A stretch of DNA of 64,000 nt, taken from the NCBI GenBank assembly GCA_964019335.1, contig OZ025659.1:558001-622000 (forward strand), read 5' to 3'. A model generated the notes under the pieces. It had not been told where the DNA came from. It searched no databases and saw only the letters and a list, made by a program, of their open reading frames with translations. The stretch comes from Diplonema japonicum (lineage: Eukaryota; Euglenozoa; Diplonemea; Diplonemida; Diplonemidae). Shown in pieces: positions 10,303-20,185 of the stretch; the stretch's first letter is position 1; the number at the start of each line of letters is the position of its first letter. The position numbers and the translations under genes are program-made.

Positions 10303-11148
10303 ATGCAAGGCGAGGTCGAAAGGTACACGAAGGATGGGGTGTTCGGACCTGGGGGGCTGAAGGTGGCCTTGGGGAAAGGGGTGCTCGTGGCGACGTTGGC
10401 GAAGCCGGAAAATCTGAACGCGTTAAGCTCGAAAATGACGGAAGGCTTGGTGAAGATGGTGGAGCTGTGCAGAACCCACAGCGAGGAGGTCAGGGTGGTG
10501 ATTCTAACCGGTGAGGGGAGGTTCTTCTGCAGCGGAGCTGACGCGAAGTCGCTGCGAGGCGCGAAGACAGACCAGATCGCCCGCGACTCGACCCACTTTG
10601 GAAAATTTTTACACAACCTGAGCACCATGCCGCAACTCCTCATAGGTGTCGCTCAAGGCTCTGCGTTCGGTGGTGGGTTTGGCCTTCTTTGCTGTTGCGA
10701 CATTGTCATCGCCACCCCGACTGCTCAATTCGCTCTATCAGAGGTCCGCCTTGGTATGATCCCTGCTACCATCTCTCCATATGTTGTGAGACGTATTGGT
10801 GTCAACAACAGCAGGAGGCTGTTCCTGACAGGGGAACGGTTCACCTCTACTGAAGGTGTTGGTTACGGCCTCATTAATGAGGTTGTTGCTGCAGAAAACG
10901 TCCCCGCCTTCCTCGGTAAGATCCTCAAAGGGCAGACGCTGTGCGCGCCGCAAGCGGTTGTGCGTGCGAAGAACCTTGTCAACCTTGTTGAGAACCGCCC
11001 CATCGATGAGAACCTTATCAAGGACACGGTGGACGAGCTTATCTCAATCAGATCAGGTAAAGAGGTCAGAGAGGGTGCAACTGCCCTGTTGCAGAAGCGT
11101 AAGCCATCGTGGGCCAGTGAGCAACTCGCGCTTCCTGCCAAGCTTTGA
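10303..11148 (+). CDS. Enoyl-CoA hydratase/isomerase family protein, methylglutaconyl-type, 281 aa
   Basis: Crotonase fold. SGAD (77-80) and AFGGGFG (121-127) are the two oxyanion-hole segments, and SEVRLGMIPATISPYVVRRIG (146-166) carries the acidic catalytic residue Glu147. The residue matching the first catalytic glutamate of mitochondrial crotonase is replaced by Gly (GGGFGL). The combination GFGLLCCCDIVIA with SEVRLGMIPATISPYVV matches the LiuC/AtuE-type group (3-methylglutaconyl- or isohexenylglutaconyl-CoA hydratases) used in leucine or isoprenoid breakdown. Intronless. No clear mitochondrial presequence. Neighbours give no pathway context. Family is secure, substrate is inferred. Confidence 0.85.
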   Translation: MQGEVERYTKDGVFGPGGLKVALGKGVLVATLAKPENLNALSSKMTEGLVKMVELCRTHSEEVRVVILTGEGRFFCSGADAKSLRGAKTDQIARDSTHFGKFLHNLSTMPQLLIGVAQGSAFGGGFGLLCCCDIVIATPTAQFALSEVRLGMIPATISPYVVRRIGVNNSRRLFLTGERFTSTEGVGYGLINEVVAAENVPAFLGKILKGQTLCAPQAVVRAKNLVNLVENRPIDENLIKDTVDELISIRSGKEVREGATALLQKRKPSWASEQLALPAKL

Positions 11149-11469
11149 AAAAAAAAAAAGAGAGAGATTGCAAATTCAAACGTTTTTAATATCCTCCCCC
11201 CCCCCCCCCCCCCCCAACTGTTTGTTTTTTAAAAGGTTTTTGTTCTCTTCCCCCTTCTCCCTTTTTTTTTTAATACTTGCGCGTTTACATGTTTTTCCTT
11301 GTTCCCCCCCCCCCTTCGTAAAAAAAAGAAGTGATATTTTCCTCGAACACCATCGGGCGAAGAAAAAAAAAAATAATAAAAAGAGAAAATTCCTTACGTT
11401 TTTTTATCGAATAACTAACTATTACCCCCCCCCAAAAAAAAGCACAACAAGGGAAAAAAAGAAAATCAA
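11149..11469. other. Intergenic, homopolymer-rich
   Basis: C, T and A runs with no gene, RNA or repeat structure I can support. Confidence 0.6.
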
Positions 11470-13143
11470 ATGAGCTTGCCTGGACCATGCACCATGCAAA
11501 GCACGCTGGAGATGTCGATCGGCGCCACGTTGACGATGAGGCAGGAAGACGAAGCAGAAGGGTCGTGGGGGACCCTGCACCGGGTAACAGGGGAGGAAAT
11601 GGAAAAAAAATACGAGCTGCGAGGGGACTCAATCCTGATAGGAAGGGGGAGCGACATGGCCATTGTATTGAAGGACCGCCGTGCAAGCAACCTTCACTTC
11701 AAATTAGAACGAGACGGGGAAGGCATGGGCGCGTGTATAGTAGATCTCTCAACAAATGGAACTTATGTCAACGGCCACCGGCTTGTCAAGAACCGCTCTC
11801 ACCGCCTACATCATGGTGATGAAATAGGAGTCATCCCTGACTCGAAAAAACGCCCTAGAGATGGTGTCAAGTGCCATCTTTCAGTGGTCTTCCACCAAGC
11901 AACAACTTCTATGTCGCGAAGACCAACGCTACTCCCTTCCAAGCCCTCCCCGCAAAACATTTCTTGGCAGAAAGGTTCCGTGATAGGAAAAGGCGGGTTC
12001 GGTGAAGTCTTCATGGGTATCAACTGTCAAACAGGCGAGCTTCTCGCGGTGAAAACAATGTACCTTTCAAAGGGAACGGACCCCACTTCAATACGGGAAG
12101 AAATCGATTTGTTGAAAAGGCTGCGACACGCTCACATCGTGCGGTACTTAGGATCTAACGCGAACCCTGAAAGCGGCTCGCTAGACATTCTCATGGAATA
12201 CGTTCCAGGAGGGTCCGTTGCCTCATTAATAGAAAAATTCGGACGGTTTCATGAAAATGTAATCGCGTCTTACTTATCGCAAATGTTGGAAGGGCTGCAG
12301 TACCTCCACGACTGTATGGTGATACACCGCGACATTAAGGGGGCGAACATTCTCGTCTCGGACATAGGATGCGTGAAGCTAACCGATTTTGGTTCCGCGG
12401 TCTCCCTCCGTTCCCCGAAACAAGACGAAAACCGGTTGATGATCACCGGTACGCCGAACTGGATGGCCCCAGAAGTTGTAAAAGCATCAAGCACGACATT
12501 CAAATCTGACATTTGGTCATTAGGATGCGTTGTGCTAGAAATGTGCACAGCAAAAGCACCGTGGCACGAGCACGACTTCGATAACCAAATTGCTGTTCTT
12601 TACCATATAGGCCGTTGTAAGGAAGGTCCCAAATTACCGTCGAGAATATCTGTAAAACTGCGAGAAATATTGAGTGCGATGCTGGACATGGATCCTGAGG
12701 AGCGGCCGTCGTGCCGGTCTCTGATGAGAAATCCTTTTTTGCATTCTCAGTCCTGTCGGAACGATTTGGAAGAGGGCGGGTTGGTCAAGATGGAATCGCA
12801 AACACCCTGCAAAAAGAAACCCCGGTTGCTCAACCCGTCTCAAGATGAAGACGTCCCAATGAGCAATGGAAGCAGCTCCAAATCCATGCAATACACCACG
12901 TCCCCGTCGCCCCGACGATCCCTCTCCGAACGGGTGAACTCCATCAACAAAGCGTTGGACGTGGGTCTGTTCGACTCGCACTCTACCTACCTTAAGGACA
13001 TTACCTCGGAGTTCGGGGATGCGATAAAGACGCTGCAGGACACGGTGAGCGAGCTCCCGGTGAACACGCAAGGGTTTCCGCTCAGCAACCAGCCCGAGAA
13101 ATCCTCGGGGCTGACTGGCAACTTTATGAGCTTGGAAACGTGA
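11470..13143 (+). CDS. FHA-domain MAP3K-like protein kinase, 557 aa
   Basis: The N-terminal FHA domain spans about 48-145, with IGRGSDMAI, the ASNLHF segment and STNGTYVNG, the standard phosphothreonine-binding signature. The STE11-type kinase domain spans about 165-430: glycine loop GKGGFGEV, lysine in AVKTM (Lys195), HRDIKGAN, DFG, and GTPNWMAPEVV, a signature typical of MAPK kinase kinases. The ~125-residue tail is Ser/Pro rich. All catalytic motifs are intact. FHA plus kinase is best known from Rad53/CHK2, but here the kinase is STE11-like rather than CAMK-like, so it is not a CHK2 orthologue. It probably starts a MAPK cascade with phospho-dependent recruitment. Intronless. Confidence 0.9.
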   Translation: MSLPGPCTMQSTLEMSIGATLTMRQEDEAEGSWGTLHRVTGEEMEKKYELRGDSILIGRGSDMAIVLKDRRASNLHFKLERDGEGMGACIVDLSTNGTYVNGHRLVKNRSHRLHHGDEIGVIPDSKKRPRDGVKCHLSVVFHQATTSMSRRPTLLPSKPSPQNISWQKGSVIGKGGFGEVFMGINCQTGELLAVKTMYLSKGTDPTSIREEIDLLKRLRHAHIVRYLGSNANPESGSLDILMEYVPGGSVASLIEKFGRFHENVIASYLSQMLEGLQYLHDCMVIHRDIKGANILVSDIGCVKLTDFGSAVSLRSPKQDENRLMITGTPNWMAPEVVKASSTTFKSDIWSLGCVVLEMCTAKAPWHEHDFDNQIAVLYHIGRCKEGPKLPSRISVKLREILSAMLDMDPEERPSCRSLMRNPFLHSQSCRNDLEEGGLVKMESQTPCKKKPRLLNPSQDEDVPMSNGSSSKSMQYTTSPSPRRSLSERVNSINKALDVGLFDSHSTYLKDITSEFGDAIKTLQDTVSELPVNTQGFPLSNQPEKSSGLTGNFMSLET

Positions 13144-13507
13144 ACAAAAAAAAAAAAAAAAAAAATAAATAAAGGAGGGGAAAAAAAGAATTCCCATAGA
13201 TCCCCCGGCAACCCCTCATATCTCTGAAGTTGATCTTATCTCAAAAAAGATGAGAATAAGACATTTTTTTACACGGGGGGGGGGGGGGGGGGGGGCACTT
13301 TTTGGAGATATGAAGGGGAAGTTGGGTTCTTTTTTTTGTTGTTTATCTTATAGGCCTCATTGCCAATGTGTTTTTTTTTTCTTTTTTACGTCTTTTGCGT
13401 TCGTCTCTCTCTACCTCTGTCTCTTCCCCTCTCCCCCCTTGTGTCATTTCTTTCGTTTATTCAAAAAAGAAAATGAACCCAGGCCTCCCGTCCTGCGGAT
13501 TATAATT
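13144..13507. other. Intergenic, homopolymer-rich
   Basis: Long A, G and T runs. An upstream in-frame ATG at 13250 would add Phe/Gly-rich residues encoded by these runs and is not a credible start. Confidence 0.55.
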
Positions 13508-14758
13508 ATGAATCATCCACAGGGGAAGGGCGGAGGGGAGGAAATGAAGAAAATGAACCCCGCAACACGATTTAAAATGTTCATGTTACTAGGCTGTCTG
13601 ATGGGGCTGAGCCTGTGCATGGTAATCGCCCCGGTGTGGGAAACCACGGACGCCAATACCAACAACAGCAACCCGACACCGCCCCATTCACCACCCCCTT
13701 CAACGGTTCCGGTCTCCAGGACCCCACACGCTTCACAAAACACCGCCCAACAAAACCATCAAAACAAGCAATGCACTAAGAGGGACATTCGAATCGCAGA
13801 GACAAAGGACCAATATGTGTGCTCGTATATGAAAAGCCTAGCACGCCCTGAAGGAGGTCCCGGGTGTGTGGTGGACTGTGATGGGTTTCAAGGAAAATGC
13901 AGTGTTTTGACCGCTCCGACACAGTCCGACCTGGCGACCGCAGACGCTGTGATCTACCACCCTGGAAGAAAGCTTCCGGTGGTGAAGGGGAACGAGAAAC
14001 AGTGGAGCGTAATGTGGTACGGGGAGAGCGAGGAGAAGCACCCGGAGATGTATGAAGAGAGGAACTTAAAAAAGTACAACGCGCACGTGATTTACAAGAA
14101 GTGGTCGAGGTACCGGTTCTCGTGGACGCAGAGGTTCAGAAAAGACTTTGAAAACCTTGAATCCGTCAAAAAGAAATGGATCCCTTGGCGTGACCGTCGG
14201 GCCGCCGTTGCGATCGTCAGTAACTGCAAGTACCACACCACGAACCGGACGGCAGTCATGGAAGAGATTGACAAGCTGCTTCAAAAACTCAGCAACGGGA
14301 AAGAAAAGCTGTACATGTACGGCTCCTGCCACCCTTCACGAGGAAAAGACTCAATACGGGCGGAGCATCCAGAGTGCAAGGTGAAGTCCGACAAGGACCG
14401 TTACAAAGAGAAGCTTTGCGTGATGCGGCATTACAAGTACGCCATTTCGTTGGACAATTCGCGGGACGGTGGGTATGTTACCGAAAAAGTTTACCATGCC
14501 TTGCTGGCCGGTGCTGTTCCACTATATGCTGGTGCACCAGACATATTCGACTATGTGCCTTTGCCCTCTGCCATTCTCCCTGTGCCGACCTCCAAGTCCC
14601 TCGTTCCCTTGGTCTCTGAGATGCTTGCTGCGGACACCCCCCCACAGCAGACTGAGTGGTGGGACAAGCCCTTCTCTCCAGCGTTCATCGAGAATATGAA
14701 CCTCCCCAATTCGGCATGCACCATATGCAAAGATATTGCTTGCGGGGACGCGTCTTAA
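13508..14758 (+). CDS. GT10 alpha-1,3-fucosyltransferase, 416 aa
   Basis: Type II Golgi layout: a short basic cytosolic tail, one membrane segment (about 23-44, MFMLLGCLMGLSLCMVIAPV), a Thr/Pro/Asn-rich stem, then the catalytic domain. Two GT10 signatures are visible: the central MWYGESEEKHP/RYRFSWTQRF region, and the C-terminal donor-site motif DNSRDGGYVTEKVYHALLAGAVPLYAGAP. The enzyme should transfer fucose from GDP-fucose to a glycan in the Golgi lumen. I start at the ATG after the low-complexity leader because it gives a clean type II anchor. It directly precedes the secreted cysteine-rich array, whose products pass through the same compartment. A functional link is speculation. Confidence 0.9.
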   Translation: MNHPQGKGGGEEMKKMNPATRFKMFMLLGCLMGLSLCMVIAPVWETTDANTNNSNPTPPHSPPPSTVPVSRTPHASQNTAQQNHQNKQCTKRDIRIAETKDQYVCSYMKSLARPEGGPGCVVDCDGFQGKCSVLTAPTQSDLATADAVIYHPGRKLPVVKGNEKQWSVMWYGESEEKHPEMYEERNLKKYNAHVIYKKWSRYRFSWTQRFRKDFENLESVKKKWIPWRDRRAAVAIVSNCKYHTTNRTAVMEEIDKLLQKLSNGKEKLYMYGSCHPSRGKDSIRAEHPECKVKSDKDRYKEKLCVMRHYKYAISLDNSRDGGYVTEKVYHALLAGAVPLYAGAPDIFDYVPLPSAILPVPTSKSLVPLVSEMLAADTPPQQTEWWDKPFSPAFIENMNLPNSACTICKDIACGDAS

Positions 14759-14880
14759 AAGTTTTTTATACCCCCCCTCTCGTAACCAAGTTTTTTTTTC
14801 ATGTATTAGATTTCGTTTTTTTAGTCTTGTTTTTTAAAGTACACAGTTTGAACCCCTTTTTTGTTTTTGTTTTTTAAAAG

Positions 14881-15981
14881 ATGACACATATGTTGCCGCT
14901 TGCGGTGTTTGTCTCCTTTGTGGCGATGGCATCAGCAGATCTAGCTATCTTCGTGAACGTGCGGAACTCTTGCCCCACAGCAGATGTTGTGTACGTGAAG
15001 GGGAAGGCTACACCGGTGTGCAGCTCGATGTCGGCGATGGACACTGCGAGGAAGACCTGCTGGAGGATGAAGGGGCTGAAAAAATACGAGTGCTACATCC
15101 CCGCGTGCTACCAGAGCAACAGTGTGGCGAAGCCTGTGGACGAGGAAGGGACGCTAGTCGGTCCCTGTGCCTTCTCCCAGGAAGCAGTAGACGCACACGA
15201 CACAACAACACCGACAAAGAAGACTGCTGCGAGGGGAAGCGGGACGAGCCTCGTCCCCGACACGAGTGTGACGAACAGCTTCTCGGCAAGGTTCCTCACG
15301 AACCTCCCGAACAACCAAGGGCTGAGGGAGGGGTGGCCCGACATCCCGAACTCCGCCTTCCTGCACTTCCCGAAGTCCCTGGTGGGGCGCTTGGGGCAGA
15401 TCCCCAACGTCTACATCGACAACACCTTCGAGATCCGCTTCGCCTGCACCTCAGCAGGGGAGGGAGACAAGTGCGACCTCTTCGCCTTCATCTACAGGTG
15501 CCCTCCCTGCACCTTCTCGAACGGAGGGGACTTCACGTCGAAGCTCCTCGCCGACGGGTGGGAGCCGTACTCCTGCGACGTGAAGTTCCAGCTTGACCAG
15601 ACGGTGCCTACCCACGAGCATGGTGTTATGGTGTACCACAGGCAGATGGACAAGCACGGCCTGAGGGAGGCGAACAAGTGGTACACGATCAAGGCCGACT
15701 CCCTTCTGGAGCTCTCCTGGTACGCGACGAGCGAGGCGACGGCACACTGCGAGAGCTACGACGGTGACGAGTTCAAGTGCGAGACGGAGCTCCCCGACGA
15801 GTGCCAGTGGGACGCGTCACAGGCAACTTGCAACCGTGTGCTGTGCCCTATGAAGTTCCAGCAGGGTGGGCACCCCCCGGGTCCCAACGGGAAACCTCGA
15901 CCCCCCCAGGGCCCTTGGGGCGAGAAGTGCAAGGTGTGCATCGACGACGAGCGCGACATGTACATGCCCGAACTGAAGTAA
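14881..15981 (+). CDS. Secreted cysteine-rich family protein A, 366 aa
   Basis: First of five related genes. A signal peptide (hydrophobic 4-18, cleavage near ASA/D) is followed by a small Cys module (NSCPTADVVYVKGKATPVCS, then KTC, ECYIPACY) and a variable Thr/Ala linker. A long conserved domain then starts LTNLPNNQGLREGWPDIPNS and includes GQIPNVY, CDLFAFIYRCPPCTFSNGG, LLADGWEPYSCDVKFQLDQT, LELSWYATSEATAHC and LPDECQWD. A Pro/Gly stretch precedes the ending KCKVCIDDERDMYMP. There is no membrane anchor. I do not recognise this domain. Codons are strongly GC-ending like tubulin, so it is probably abundant. An extracellular, surface-coat or adhesive role is possible. Intronless, starting 122 bp after the fucosyltransferase stop. 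Confidence 0.8.
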   Translation: MTHMLPLAVFVSFVAMASADLAIFVNVRNSCPTADVVYVKGKATPVCSSMSAMDTARKTCWRMKGLKKYECYIPACYQSNSVAKPVDEEGTLVGPCAFSQEAVDAHDTTTPTKKTAARGSGTSLVPDTSVTNSFSARFLTNLPNNQGLREGWPDIPNSAFLHFPKSLVGRLGQIPNVYIDNTFEIRFACTSAGEGDKCDLFAFIYRCPPCTFSNGGDFTSKLLADGWEPYSCDVKFQLDQTVPTHEHGVMVYHRQMDKHGLREANKWYTIKADSLLELSWYATSEATAHCESYDGDEFKCETELPDECQWDASQATCNRVLCPMKFQQGGHPPGPNGKPRPPQGPWGEKCKVCIDDERDMYMPELK

Positions 15982-16320
15982 GGGCAAGAAAAAGCGGAGA
16001 AAAAAAAACAAAACGAACCATAAAACAAGGAACTGCTTCTCCCTTTTTTATCCTCTCAAAAGACTGTGACAAACACTTTCTCAGATTTATCTTCTTTTTT
16101 TTTGTCGCAATTTTCTACACTTTTCCTCCACTCTGATTGGCATCAACTTCCTTTTCTATTCTGCGCTCTGTGGGTGGTTGACGGCTTGTTGCCCTCCTTT
16201 TCTGGCCGGGCACACCGTCGGCTTTTCTAACCTGCGTTTTTTTACCCTTTTCTTGCAGGGAAGGTCTGAAGGGGTCTTGCACGCGGTACGAATCCAGTTT
16301 TTTTTTTTTTTTTTTTTTTT
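15982..16320. other. Intergenic between family genes A and B
   Basis: T- and A-rich low complexity with no gene visible. It ends in a T run (about 16298-16321) that abuts the short dispersed repeat. Confidence 0.5.
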
Positions 16321-16382
16321 TGTAATCAAGTAGACAGTGCCGTGCAGGGCGCCACCGACATTGGCCTCCTTTTTTCTTCATA
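16321..16382 (+). repeat. Dispersed short repeat, copy 2
   Basis: TGTAATCAAGTAGACAGTGC continues CGTGCAGGGCGCCACCGACA, then TTGGCCTCCTTTTTT. It shares its left part (GTAATCAAGTA..TG.GC..GTGCAGGG) with the copy at 54951 and its core with all other copies. It lies 75 bp before the gene at 16457. Confidence 0.6.
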
Positions 16383-16456
16383 TTTTTTAATTCCTTGTGA
16401 CGCTGCTTCTGTATGTCAAGCACCCGAAAGGTTATACGAAAATCCAAACAAACAAA

Positions 16457-17518
16457 ATGAGGACGTCGCCTCCTGTTGTGCTGTTTGGCTGCTTGTTGTG
16501 GGCTGCAGCGGGATCGCCCCTGCGGCTGTTCATGAACGTGGAGGAGGTGTGCCCCGAGACGGAGAACGTGTTCGTGAACGGGGGGTCGGTGCCTGTGTGC
16601 GGGGCGACGAGCACGCTGCTGGGGGGAGGGAAGACGTGTGGAAAGTTGTTCGGGGACACTCTGGTGCAGTGCTACATCCCCGCGTGCTTCAAGGGAACGG
16701 CGCCACCAGCAGGGGTGAAGGAGTGTGCGGTGTCGATGCTTGCGCGGGCACAGCAGAACCAGAACGGGAACGGGGTCGGGTCAGCAGCAGCTGTCCCTCC
16801 AACAACAGTGAAGGACAGCTTCTCTGTTCGGGGCCTCACGAACCTCCCGAACAACCAGGGGAAGCGGGAGGGGTGGCCCGATATCCCGAACTCTGCGTTC
16901 CTGCACTTCCCGAAGTCGCTGGTGGGGCGCATCGGGCAGGTTCCCAACGTGTACCTCGACGGCACCTTCAAGATGCTGATGGACTGCGCGCAGGGGGGGA
17001 TGGGGAACAAGTGTGACCTCTTCGCCTTCATCTACAGGTGCCCTCCCTGCACCTTCTCGAACGGGAAGAACTTCGTGGGGGACCTCCTCGCCGACGGGTG
17101 GGAGCCGTACACCTGCGACGTGAGGTTCCAGCTTGACCAGACGAAGGGGACGCACCAACACCCCACCCTCGTCTACCACAAGCAGATTCCCGAGAAGACC
17201 CTGTACACGATCTCCCCGAAGGCTCTGCTGGAGCTCTCCTGGTACGCCATCGGGGAGGCGACGGCCCACTGCAGCAGCTACGACGGGAAGAGGCACGAGT
17301 GCGAGATGGAGCTCCCCGACGAGTGCAGGTGGGACGCGGAGACGGGGACCTGCCACCGTGTTCTGTGCCCCATGAAGCAGAGGCCTATTCCCTCGACGGG
17401 TGGGAACGGTGGCGGTGGTGGGATCCCGAAGCCCCCTCGAGGCCCCTGGCAGCCGGAGTGCAAGGTGTGCGTTGACGATGAGCGCGATGCCTACATGCCC
17501 AGGCTACAGGCTCGTTGA
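16457..17518 (+). CDS. Secreted cysteine-rich family protein B, 353 aa
   Basis: Same layout as the gene at 14881: signal peptide (PPVVLFGCLLWAAAGS, cleavage about residue 20), N-terminal module (VCPETENVFVNGG, then VCG, CYIPAC), linker, and the long conserved domain (LTNLPNNQGKREGWPDIPNS, CDLFAFIYRCPPCTFSNG, LELSWYAIGEATAHC, LPDECRWD). The end is KCKVC..VCVDDERDAYMP-type with a short Leu-Gln-Ala-Arg tail. It is the most diverged of the array in the middle (FKMLMDCAQGGMGNKCDLF) and lacks the KHGLRE/KHDMRE segment before YTI. The start is the ATG giving a clean signal peptide. An upstream in-frame ATG at 16397 would place 20 polar residues before it. Function unknown. Confidence 0.8.
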   Translation: MRTSPPVVLFGCLLWAAAGSPLRLFMNVEEVCPETENVFVNGGSVPVCGATSTLLGGGKTCGKLFGDTLVQCYIPACFKGTAPPAGVKECAVSMLARAQQNQNGNGVGSAAAVPPTTVKDSFSVRGLTNLPNNQGKREGWPDIPNSAFLHFPKSLVGRIGQVPNVYLDGTFKMLMDCAQGGMGNKCDLFAFIYRCPPCTFSNGKNFVGDLLADGWEPYTCDVRFQLDQTKGTHQHPTLVYHKQIPEKTLYTISPKALLELSWYAIGEATAHCSSYDGKRHECEMELPDECRWDAETGTCHRVLCPMKQRPIPSTGGNGGGGGIPKPPRGPWQPECKVCVDDERDAYMPRLQAR

Positions 17519-18153
17519 GAACCTTTATAGTGAAATAGATGGTTTCCTCTCTTACACCCGCGACCCTCGTGAGGTGCCGTTCCCTTCATGGATTAAATAC
17601 ACATGGCCCTTCGCCTACTAAATAAGTACTTTTTTCGAGGGACTTTTCTTTCGTTTTTTTGGGAGGCGAAGAACGTCTTTTGACTGACTTCTTGTTGTTG
17701 CCTCTTCTTTTTCCACTTCTTGAAGCGCATCATGAAATGGACGTGCTTTTGAAGCATCCTTCCATTCGGAGTGGACCCCCTTCACGGGCGGTGCAGCTCC
17801 GAGTGTCTCTTTCATCCCCCCCCCCCCCCCCCTCCTTTTTGTTCTGTTTGCAGATTATGTCTTCCGTCTTTTTAGAATATTCTTCAAATGCTGTTTTGTT
17901 GAGGTGCCCCCAATCGAGGTGGCGTGCCTTTCCCTTCACCTTTCCTTTTGGACTGACTGTGCTGCTCCTGTTTTTTGTCCAACCTAGCTTAATCTTCATT
18001 CTCTGCCTTCCTTTGCTGTACAGGACACTGCACACCTTCTCTAGTCCTGCTAGTTGTTGCGCAGAAACCTGTTCTTTTCTTATGCACACTGAAACTTTAT
18101 CGAATTTTCTATTCCTCTTTTTTTTACGTTTACTTTTCTTCCATCCGTCACGT
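17519..18153. other. Intergenic, no gene supported
   Basis: T/C-rich mixed sequence with several short open frames of low-complexity Phe/Leu/Ser composition. A C run lies near 17818. I see no conserved coding or RNA signal. The duplicated block begins at its right edge. Confidence 0.5.
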
Positions 18154-20047
18154 CTCGTGCCGAGCGCATCACTGGAAGAAAGCATCACATCTTCCTATTC
18201 GATGCTTACACGCAGTTGAGGAGACTACCTGCCTGATTGCGGGAGGCGGGTGTGCGTCTATCTTTGCACAAGCGACACCACAACAAAAGAAAAAAAAAAA
18301 AGAAAAAAAAAAGGAAAACCACCACCACACAAACAGGTTTACAACTTCCAACACTTTTACACAACAAGATAAGATGATGCAGCGTGCTGCTCTACTCGTG
18401 CTGGCGGCCTTGGCGGCTGAGGCCTCGACAGGGGTCCCTATGGAGATCATGGTGAAGAACTGGTGCGGGAGCCCCTTGAAGAACATCGTGTACACTGTAG
18501 AAGGGAGGGGGGCGCAGGTGTGCGGGGCGATGTTCGAGCTGGACGAGGCGAGGAAGACCTGCAGGAGAGGGACGCAGTACGAGTGCTACATCCCGAAGTG
18601 CTTCTCGAACGGAGAGGCGGTACCCTTGAAGGACGGGAAGGCGGTCCCCCCGTGTGACGTGAACCCGGCGGCGATCGACCCGACGGTGCCTGTTCCTCCG
18701 AAGACCGGAAACGGGGCGGGCCTCGTCCCCGACACGACTGTGACAACCAGCTTCGTGGCGAGGGCCCTCACGAACCTCCCGAACAGCCAAGGGCTGAGGG
18801 AAGGGTGGCCCGACATCCCGAACTCCGCCTTCCTGAACTACCCGCAGTCCCTGGTGAACCGTTTGGGGCAGATCCCCAACGTCTACATCGACAACACCTT
18901 CGAGATCCGCTTCGCCTGCACCTCGGGAGGGGCGGACGACAAGTGCGACCTCTTCGCCTTCATCTACAGGTGCCCTCCCTGCACCTTCTCGAACGGAGGG
19001 GACTTCACGACGAAGCTCCTCGCCGACGGGTGGGAGCCGTACAACTGCGACGTGAAGTTCCAGCTTGACCAGACGGTGCCCACCCACGAGCACTCCACCC
19101 TCGTCTACCACAGGCAGATGGACAAGCACGACATGAGGGAGACGGACAAGTGGTACACCATCAAGGCCGACTCCCTTCTGGAGCTGTCCTGGTTCGCGAC
19201 GAGCAGGGCGACGGCGCACTGCAGCGACCACGACGGCGACGAAGCGATGTGCATGACCGACCTTCCCGACGAGTGCCAGTGGGACGCGCAGACGCAGAGC
19301 TGCAACCGTGTGCTGTGCCCGGCAAAGTCGCAGGGTCCCGACCGTGTGCACCTCCCGGGTCCCAATGGAAACCCCAGCAAGCCCAAGGGTCCTTGGGTCC
19401 AGAAGTGCAAGGTGTGCGTCGACGAGGAGCGCGACATGTACATGCCCAATCTGAAGTAGGGCTTCCTCAAGACTGGTGGCGTGAGAAAGAAACTGACATA
19501 GTATTGTGTTAACCCCTTTTTTATTTGTAGACAGTTTCTTTCTTTCTTTTTTTTTTTTTTGGATTTTATCTCCCTCTTGTTTAGAAAAAGGGGCGCAGCA
19601 CTTCTTATTATTAATTGATTGCTTCACAGGACACCCTCCCCGTGGCCAGCGAATGGTGACGACAGAAGGGTGCAAGTAGCCTGAAAGCACACTTTGCACA
19701 CCATCCCTGAAATGAGTACGAACGAAGATGCATCTATGTTCTCCTATCCGCACAGTACTTCATGAAAGCACTGTGAAGAACAAGTAGGTGTAGAAACCCT
19801 TTTTCTTCCCTTTCTTTGGCACAAAGAATCTTTTAGCAATCTATCGTGGCCAGGTTTTTTCTTAATTTTTGACTCCCCCTTTCCCACTTTGATAACATCA
19901 GCCCCCTCCCCATTATCTCTGCTTTGGTTTACTTTTTACCACCGCAGATCCTGTACCTTCTTCGATGCACTCTCTCCTTTTGAAATACGCGGAAAGGATG
20001 GATTGTTCAGAAGTTGGTGTTCCTCCCTCTAGTTCTTTCCTTTTTGT
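18154..20047 (+). repeat. Segmental duplication, copy 1
   Basis: Starts CTCGTGCCGAGCGCATCACT and matches 25340 onward without a gap (offset 7186) through the leader, the whole coding region and ~40 bp of 3' flank. The match then becomes imperfect with indels to about CTCTAGTTCTTTC at 20047. Here the flank is uninterrupted; in copy 2 it is split by a LINE. Confidence 0.85.
18374..19459 (+). CDS. Secreted cysteine-rich family protein C, 361 aa (copy 1)
   Basis: Family member with signal peptide (MMQRAALLVLAALAAEASTG, cleavage near residue 20), N-terminal Cys module (NWCGSPLKNIVYTVEGRG, VCG, KTC, ECYIPKC), Pro/Thr linker, and the conserved long domain (LTNLPNSQGLREGWPDIPNS through LPDECQWD). 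It ends in a GPNGNPSKPKGPW spacer and KCKVCVDEERDMYMPNLK. The translated protein equals the one at 25560 residue for residue. The leader contains two A runs and a CACAAACAG 60 bp before the ATG, a possible splice acceptor. Codon use is strongly GC-ending. No enzymatic motif is visible. Confidence 0.8.
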   Translation: MMQRAALLVLAALAAEASTGVPMEIMVKNWCGSPLKNIVYTVEGRGAQVCGAMFELDEARKTCRRGTQYECYIPKCFSNGEAVPLKDGKAVPPCDVNPAAIDPTVPVPPKTGNGAGLVPDTTVTTSFVARALTNLPNSQGLREGWPDIPNSAFLNYPQSLVNRLGQIPNVYIDNTFEIRFACTSGGADDKCDLFAFIYRCPPCTFSNGGDFTTKLLADGWEPYNCDVKFQLDQTVPTHEHSTLVYHRQMDKHDMRETDKWYTIKADSLLELSWFATSRATAHCSDHDGDEAMCMTDLPDECQWDAQTQSCNRVLCPAKSQGPDRVHLPGPNGNPSKPKGPWVQKCKVCVDEERDMYMPNLK

Positions 20048-20185
20048 AACACTCTGAGATCAGACGTGTAGTACCCTTCGGTTCGATTCATTTTTCCTTT
20101 TGTTATTCTATTCCCGTGATGCCAGAATACCATTTTTTAACAACAAACCACTTAAGATAATTTACTGCGCAACTTCGAAAAGAAA
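19460..20185. other. 3' flank of family gene C and leader of gene D
   Basis: Holds the imperfect part of the duplicated block (to about 20047), including GTGCAAGTAGCCTGAAAGCA and GATGCATCTATGTTCTCC. Diverged second and third copies of these occur at 27600-27990 and 28020-28280. No gene is supported. Confidence 0.55.

Noticed and set aside
18392-19753. 453-codon minus-strand frame over secreted family gene C
   Set aside because: Reverse shadow of a GC-rich coding region. Composition is Val/Arg/Gly rich, and the same shadow appears over each family member.
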